Assembly (NCBI GenBank): GCA_024138025.1
Contig: JAMXBD010000209.1
Coordinates: forward strand, 248,001-312,000
From: Combretum micranthum
Taxonomy: Eukaryota; Streptophyta; Magnoliopsida; Myrtales; Combretaceae
Reading direction: 5' to 3'
DNA: 64,000 nt
Within the stretch, counting starts at the first letter, position 1. The number at the start of each line of letters is the position of its first letter. Shown here in pieces: positions 57,870 through 64,000 of this stretch. The position numbers and the translations under genes were made by a program. The notes under the pieces were generated by a model, which was not told where the DNA came from, searched no databases, and worked only from the letters and a program-made list of their open reading frames with translations.

Positions 57870-60178
57870 ATATATATATATATATATATATATAATTTAC
57901 TAGATTAGCAATCTGTAGATAGTTTAAATTGAAAAGATGCAAAAGTAGAAAAGGGTTTGAAAATTCCAAGTGAAAAAGTATAAACCTGCAAGAAGTTCAG
58001 GTCTTTGTAAAATATAGTGTATATTTACAACATGATATTTTTGTTAAAATAAAGTATTAGTCCACCTTGTGGCGATATTCATACAACATACTGATATATA
58101 TTTATATTTATATGCCTATATATGTTAAATCAAATTCAACATTTTTTACAAGCCGGATTAACTTAAAAAATTACTCTAAAAATAAAAAGGATTATATTTG
58201 ATTACATGCTTGGTCATTTAATATTGTTAAGAATATATTTATAGAAGAAACTAAATATATAAACTTTGGACGGCTGGCTCATAAAAGGTCTTTTATTTTA
58301 GAAAAGTGCCTTGACATATATTTCTACCTAATTAGTTTTTTTTTTTTTTTTTACTTTGATTTTAACCTAAACAATTATGAAACCATACATTACTATTGCC
58401 ACTGGGTAAACACATTCAAAACCAAACCAATGAAATATTGAAAATGAATCATTGCAAGAAATGCAAAACTTTACTTTGTTGCAATTATAATTAATTTAGA
58501 AGGTTTTAAATATAAGTTAATGCTATACAGATAACATATAAGATATAACCAACTAAGTACTTCTACTTTATCAAGGCTACATAATAGGATTATAATGGAA
58601 AAAGTATGGGTGGATACAGTTCGGTTAATTGGTCAATCACTCCTTTTTGTGAATTGAACCGAAATAATTGGTTTTTTAATATATTAATTTGAAACTGAAT
58701 ATTAATAATGGTTAACCGTCTCAACTGTTAATCTTTTTTTTCTAATTAATTTTTCATTTTTAACCATTTAATATAATGGTTAATCAAAAATTACGATTAA
58801 CCGCATTTTTAGTTTTAGCCACAAAAAATTAGACCCATTTGTTTCATAATTATATTCGAAAATTGCAAAGCAACAAATTAAATAACAATAAAACCAAAAA
58901 ATTGAAAATATATGTTTAATTCTAGTTCATAAGACTTAAAATTCAATACCAATATTATATAGTATAATTTTATGTCTTCTCCTTATTTCAAATTATGACA
59001 CAATAATAAAAAAAACTTATTTAAGATGTATGTTATATCTATTTATATTTTTGACGCATTAATTATATTTATATATTATACACACACACACACATGTTTT
59101 GGATTGACAAACGGAAGCCATCGATTTGTTGGTTACAAACCTAAATCGAAAATAAAAAACTGAAAAATTTTAATCTTTGACTATAAACCGAAACCAATAG
59201 ACCGATTAACCATATTTTCAAATTGGTTTTTTGGTTTCAATCCGATTTTTCTGTTTTCATCTGTTTTTTTCACACCGCAAGGTATGTGATAAAGAGTACA
59301 AATTCAAAGTCTATTAAAATGATACGTGTTTTTAGAATTTCAAAACCCAATGAGTTGTATATCATATACAAGTCCTTCACCAAAATATTAGGACAACATG
59401 ATAAAAAAAAATGAAACTTTTTTTTTAACATTGATCAATATAAACACGTATTCCAAAAAAAACATAAAAGAAGACAAAAAGAGAAAGCATACACACTTGG
59501 AATTTTTAAATGAATTTGCAAAAATAATTTTACTAGTAGTGACTTGAGAGTTATTAAAATGAAGAGGTAGCAAATCCCTCAATTTAAAATGACATTTTAC
59601 TTGTTTATTTGTTAAGATAAAGTATTTAATCCTTCAAATAAATTTTAGAATAGGAAGAAAAGACATAGGAAAAATTAATAATATTTTAATAAATAATTAT
59701 GAAAATATCATTGGGACAAAAATAATCCCAGCTTTTGGCAAGTTCAACTCATCTTTTCAAGAAAAAAGTTCTTATAAACTTAAAAGATCAAGTCTCCCTC
59801 ATGTCAACCATAATCTTGATGCTCTTGTAGATTAAAAGAAAGGAAAATTCTATGATCTTGTGGGGGACCGGTTCTATCACATTAATAAATAATTTATATC
59901 TTTTTTCCAATCGTAACCAAACCCCTTAAATTTTTTTTGGATTGACTTTTTATAATCAATTTAATTTTAGTAATACTAATGGTATGGTCTTGTAACATGA
60001 TTGTAGGAGTTCCGTAAAAGCAAATAAAGGATGAAAGGGAAACTTTGGTGTGTTTTCTAAATTAATCGGTCCCCTAGTTAAAATCACCACCTAGTACTGT
60101 ACTTCATACGTGAACTTTCATTTTCCAAGTGTTTACTTAGAGCATCCATATTCCTAAGGATCTTCACGAGTTCTTTTA
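57870..60178. other. Intergenic AT-rich DNA with a possible MITE
   Basis: It opens with a TA microsatellite (57870-57895). Apart from the candidate MITE at 58598-59275, I see no gene. A T run is present at 58338-58352. Confidence 0.45.
58598..59275. mobile_element. Candidate hAT-like MITE with AACCGAA motifs
   Basis: Short GGTT-AATTGG and AACCGAA strings are frequent in the first 150 and last 170 bases and in opposite sense, a pattern common in plant hAT-type MITEs. The ends themselves (near TACAGTTCGGTTAATTGG and, inverted, AACAGAAAAATCGGATTG) pair poorly. A (CA)n run lies near 59083. Limits are approximate. Confidence 0.3.
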
Positions 60179-60813
60179 TAGAGATGTGCAAGTGGGGCGG
60201 GTTACGTAAGTTAACCTGTTTAACTCTAAAAAAAAAAAAAAGGTTGGATTAAAAATTTCAATTCGCTTTACTATGCGGCTCATTTTAGCCTACTTCGCAT
60301 AACCTATGGGCCAACCCACTTGTGGGTCAATTGGCCTATGAACCTACATAGTTTTTTTTTTTTTCTTTCGTAATATAAGCAGATCCATGAAAGTTAATAG
60401 TAGTAAACAACTCTATGTATAAGTGTGTATTGAAAAATTAACCATATTAAAAGAATAAGAAAGTAAAACGTCAATGTTAAATAATAATTTTTTATCTTAA
60501 TCTTATGTGTGCCTTATTATCTTTATCAATTTTTCATCCCATATATAAATATATATATTTTTAAATTTTTATTAAAAATAAATTTTACATTTAATGTGAT
60601 TACATTGTAATGTTACTAGTTGCAAAAATAGAAAAAAAAAAAAAAGGAAAAGCAAAAAATCTTAGTGGGTTAGCCTGCATAACCTGCCAACTTGCACAGC
60701 GGAGAGGCGGGTCAAAATTTTGGCCCCCTTTATAATGCAAGCTGAAATGGTTTGGCCCATATAACCTCTGGGCTAAAGCAAGGTGGGATGGTTGGCCTGC
60801 TTGCACAACTCCA
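60179..60813. mobile_element. hAT-like MITE, about 635 bp
   Basis: The left end reads AGAGATGTGCAAGTGGGGC and the right end inverted reads TGGAGTTGTGCAAGCAGGCC. Both share the RGAGNTGTGCAAG core widely seen at hAT non-autonomous ends. Subterminal parts are rich in GGGCC/GGCCC-like strings in inverted orientation. No transposase frame and no clean 8-bp duplication were found. Confidence 0.6.
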
Positions 60814-61544
60814 GAACCTTAGGAAACCAAATCAACATTTTGAGAACTTCTTTTTAAAATGTATAAAAGTCATTCACATAGTATCTTTCATGACTTTTTA
60901 TAATTTTAAAGGTCTCATATAATAAAAATTACACACAACATACTTAAAAAAAAAAAAAAAACTGCTTTATAGTTGTAGTTATTGTCAAAGGACCACAAAT
61001 TTTCTTAAGCACTAGCCCTAACATAAAAGGACCTCATGTTTGGTCCTTTGTCTTAGGAAAAGTTGCAAAGCACCGAGCATTGGCAAAGTTCTTGGTGTTA
61101 CTTTGAGCCACACGAAAGGTGTAGCTACTCAAGAGCTCCTCCTAAGAATGTTAGGAAATAGAGACAAAGCAAATATAAGAAACAAAACCAAAGAAGTTAT
61201 TATTACGAAGAGTTAATCAAATCATCTGAGTCGAGCAAATTATATGTTTGACAATAAAAATTATTTCACCACTAGGCATTGATCAACCGATGATGAGTAA
61301 GGTAAAATGAAAATTATTATGATGACGATGGACATGGCAATCTCTCCTAAGTTGCACCTTCTTTTCTAGTTGACAGTGACACCCGTGTGTGTGAAACTTT
61401 GGTTTGGGTTTGGTGAAAATTGAAAGAAGTGAAAAATGAGAACAAACTGGTCTCTAAAACTATTCTGTGTGTGTGGAATTGTTTTTGTGTTTGTGATGGA
61501 TTTATAAGAATTTGTTTGTTGAAAAGACGATGTCAACATAATAT
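60814..61544. other. Intergenic DNA, no gene seen
   Basis: No homologous protein or transposon end was recognised. Inverted short phrases around AAAGGACC (60990-61060) are the only structure noticed. Confidence 0.45.
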
Positions 61545-61850
61545 TGATCTTATCTTTTCAAGAGATTTTATCTTATTTCTTCTAGACTCGGTTTTTGAAG
61601 AGATGACTTTAGTCACTAATAAAACTGTCTTTTAAGCAATAGCATTATAGTCTAGTGGCATCTTCCCTAATCTCTCAAATGAGAGACACTAGGTTAGAAT
61701 GCCTCATCTTCTATTGTAATGGAAGAAAAAAAAAAACTCGTCCTTTCAGGAGATGAGTTTAACTTGTCTAAAATTGGGATTCTTTTTTGTTTTAGTGATA
61801 TTTTTGTAATTGTTTATAAAATATTATCTTCTTTTTCCTTTTCTGGAGAA
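61545..61850 (+). repeat. Third, diverged copy of the MULE terminal repeat
   Basis: This stretch follows the right MULE terminus block by block: a TCTTTTCAAGAGAT hairpin remnant, then GGAGATGAGTTTAACTTG, TCTAAAATTGGGATT, TTTTTGTAATTGTTTATAAA and CTTCTTTTTCC, in the same order as 21595-21736. A SINE-like insert (61638-61733) splits it. No matching left end was found in the window, so it is a lone end of a related element. Confidence 0.6.
61638..61733 (+). mobile_element. Short tRNA-like SINE within the MULE-type repeat
   Basis: A box A-like TAGTCTAGTGGCATC (61650-61664) and a box B-like TAGGTTAGAATGCC (61691-61704) form a tRNA-like head about 80 bases long. It ends in an A-rich tail (61723-61737). 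The A tail abuts the resumed terminal-repeat sequence, so the SINE probably inserted there. Confidence 0.5.
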
Positions 61851-63083
61851 GATATGACATAAAAAAAAAAGAATAGGAAGAGAAGAAAAAAGCATTGACT
61901 ACAATAACTCTAAAAATGTATAGTCCAGTAAACAATCATCCGTTAAAGAATTTAAATTGAAAAAAAAAAAAGACTTTTCAATAAAACTATAAAACCATCT
62001 TTTATTAGCTAAAATTTAAAGTTATTTAAATTCTATGTTAAATATTGGATTAGTATAAAACTAATTTTAAGCGAAATTAAGTGAACATCTTTATAATATT
62101 GACATTATTTCACTAAAAAAGTTGTTTTGACTTACCTCAACATTTTGTAAGATAAGAACTTCAAGTTAAAATTTTCAATTAAAATTTAGCAATTTATCGA
62201 GAAGCACTACAAATTATTGAAGGAAAACACAAATAATCATAACAAACCTTGTTTTATGCCCTTAAAAACAAATGTTAAAGAATAAATCAACTTTTTTTTT
62301 AGATAATTATATTCGGCACTCAACTTCTATTATACTTCCCGTTCACTTCGCTTTTTCAGATAATTATATCCAACACTTAATGCCTATTATACTTTTCGTT
62401 CACTTCGCTGAATGAATAATGTTTTAATAGAATTTTTATTATTGAAGAATTGAATAAAGTTATAATAAAATTTTTCTTTATTTTTTTCATTTAAATTGAG
62501 GTATTTTGAAAAAAAAAAATTCCAACATTGGATTAGTTTGAAAAACGAATAACTATTCGATGTTTTTTGTAATAGAGATTCCTTATGGAATCGCTAGTAC
62601 AGTCCGTAATAGTTATTCATAAGGAATAAGGATGTAAAGAAATTTCAATTACAGCGAATTGAACGAACAATAGTGAAAAAGAAAATGTTAAGACTATTAT
62701 AAAATAAAATGATTATCTGATTTATGGGAAAAAATTATGTTCACATGTAAATTTGCAAGCCAGGCCATTTGTTAAAAAGGCATAAAAATTTGTTTATGGA
62801 AAAGGGTTACATGGAAGGAAACAAATGCCTACTCATGTCAACAACCAATCAACAATTATAAATACATCATATAAATAAGACTAAACTTAATTAGCAAGAT
62901 TAAATTGGGTGGAACTAATAATCAATCTTCTGATTCCATATATAAGCATTGAAGAATAGAATTGTGTTTAAAAAATAATGAGAAGACATAAAGGACTTCA
63001 GAAGTGAATAATTGTATGATTTACATATGCAACGCTCAAAAAATTTAATCTGATTAATTAAATAGCTTAAGGCACTACTGCCA
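61851..63083. other. Intergenic AT-rich DNA, no gene seen
   Basis: A pair of similar phrases around TTCACTTCGCT occurs at 62340 and 62400, about 60 bases apart. No gene or transposon end was recognised. Confidence 0.5.
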
Positions 63084-64000
63084 TGTATAATACTCTAAAG
63101 TATTACACGCTAAGGCTTTCTTTCAAAAGATTTTTGTTTATGTTGAACATCGCTACTCTATTTTTAGAATTGTAAAATCGTTTAATTAGATTTTCAAATA
63201 CTGGATTTAGCAGCGAAGAAATAGCTTTATAAAAATAATTTAATAAAACTCTACTCCCTTAAGAGTAAATCAACTTTTTAAGAAACGAAACTTTATAAAA
63301 ACATTTATTAATCTACTCTCAGGGGTAGATCTTCATTTACAAAACATATGGGCATTAACAAGCCCCATCAAAAGAATATTACAAGTTCGGAAAATAAATC
63401 CAACACTTGAAGCTAAAACAAAATAAAATAAAACAACGTACAACTAATCTATTAGCCCTAACTCCAATAACTCCTCCTCATCCTTTCCGTATTAACTAAA
63501 GCGCCCAATACCTGAGACAACATCATCACAATCAACATCTCATCATCAACAACAATAACAACAACAACAACAATACTCCACATCATCATCAAATCATCAT
63601 ATCATCACTCATCTTCATCCTCTCCTGTAAAAAGAAAAACAAGAACAAGAATGAGTCGAAGCCAAGTACACAGTAACATAATCATAAGTGATGTGGCACA
63701 CGAACTTAGCTAAATGCAATGTAACAAACAACAATTTATTATATTTTCTTTAAAGTAAACAAACAACACATGAGTGTTCAAACTCCGGACAACAGGGATT
63801 GCGAGGGAACCTGAGTAATGATTACGATGCCCAGGGGGTTGACATAAGTAGCATGGGTACTTATATCTCATAAATGATATATTCATAAACAAGATATAAT
63901 AATCTCATCTAGGATTCTCGGTCGTTACTCAACTCTACTTAAACTCAGTCCGCAACATGAACATAGTTCATTGTTCCCATAAACATTGAACTAAACCATT
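63084..64000 (-). mobile_element. Probable LTR (L3-like plan), runs off the window
   Basis: On the minus strand this region shows the 3' part of a long LTR. A GGAGTTTGAACACTC block corresponds to GGAGTTTGAATACTCC of the LTR at 55396-57869. A GTGTACTTGGCTTCGACTC block corresponds to GTGTACTAGGCCTTTGGCTC. The unit ends GTATTATACA, so TG...CA ends are possible with the 3' end at 63084. A (GTT)n tract lies at the complement of 63548-63575. The 5' part is outside the window. No protein domain is present. Confidence 0.45.

Noticed and set aside
63541..63610. CAACAA and CATCAT runs considered as a coding poly-Q or poly-H/S tract
   Set aside because: No surrounding open frame of useful length; they are simple repeats within the probable LTR.
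1..64000. CRISPR arrays, bacterial operons, rRNA or intact tRNA genes
   Set aside because: None is present; regular repeat-spacer patterns were not seen, and tRNA-like boxes occur only as SINE heads.

Overview
This window is nuclear DNA of a flowering plant, most likely a eudicot. It is strongly AT-rich. It carries a pentatricopeptide repeat (PPR) gene of the plant organelle RNA-editing class, a twelve-exon DEAD-box helicase with GT/AG introns, and an intronless PAP2 phosphatase. Between them lie plant transposable elements: MULE, CACTA, hAT-like MITEs, tRNA-derived SINEs and long LTRs. I cannot name the species. All identities come from reading protein motifs and from memory of the families; no database search was made.

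Layout. 1-2.6 kb: a SINE, then a MITE split by an 816-bp solo LTR. 2.58-4.91 kb (+): an intact single-exon PPR protein resembling Arabidopsis At3g53360. 4.9-7.2 kb: convergent intergenic DNA. 7.25-12.67 kb (-): an intact ROK1/RH57-type helicase whose twelve exons join in phase to 534 codons. 12.98-21.74 kb: an 8.8-kb Mutator-like element (MULE) with palindrome-studded terminal repeats. It holds a broken MURA-like gene lacking its catalytic core and a broken plant mobile domain (PMD) gene, and is itself interrupted by a 3.4-kb solo LTR with a perfect ATTTT target duplication. 23.5-46.2 kb: a repeat-dense, gene-poor stretch with two more solo LTRs of the same family (4.3 and 4.0 kb), a LINE RNase H relic, a head-to-head SINE cluster and several MITEs. 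47.18-47.85 kb (+): an intact dolichyl-diphosphatase/LPP-gamma-like gene. 50-64 kb: a 2.6-kb CACTA derivative, a 2.5-kb solo LTR of a different family, hAT-like MITEs, a third diverged copy of the MULE terminal repeat carrying a SINE, and part of a further LTR running off the end.

The three intact genes are ordinary housekeeping genes (organelle RNA processing, ribosome biogenesis, lipid or dolichol phosphate metabolism) and show no sign of acting together. The main interest is the transposon archaeology. Target duplications and split repeats give a relative order of insertion at several places. The MULE is an unusual derivative that kept the MURA DNA-binding and zinc-knuckle ends beside a PMD gene while losing the catalytic domain. 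Three unrelated-looking long LTR regions each carry a compact GC-richer cluster of short palindromes for which I have no explanation.
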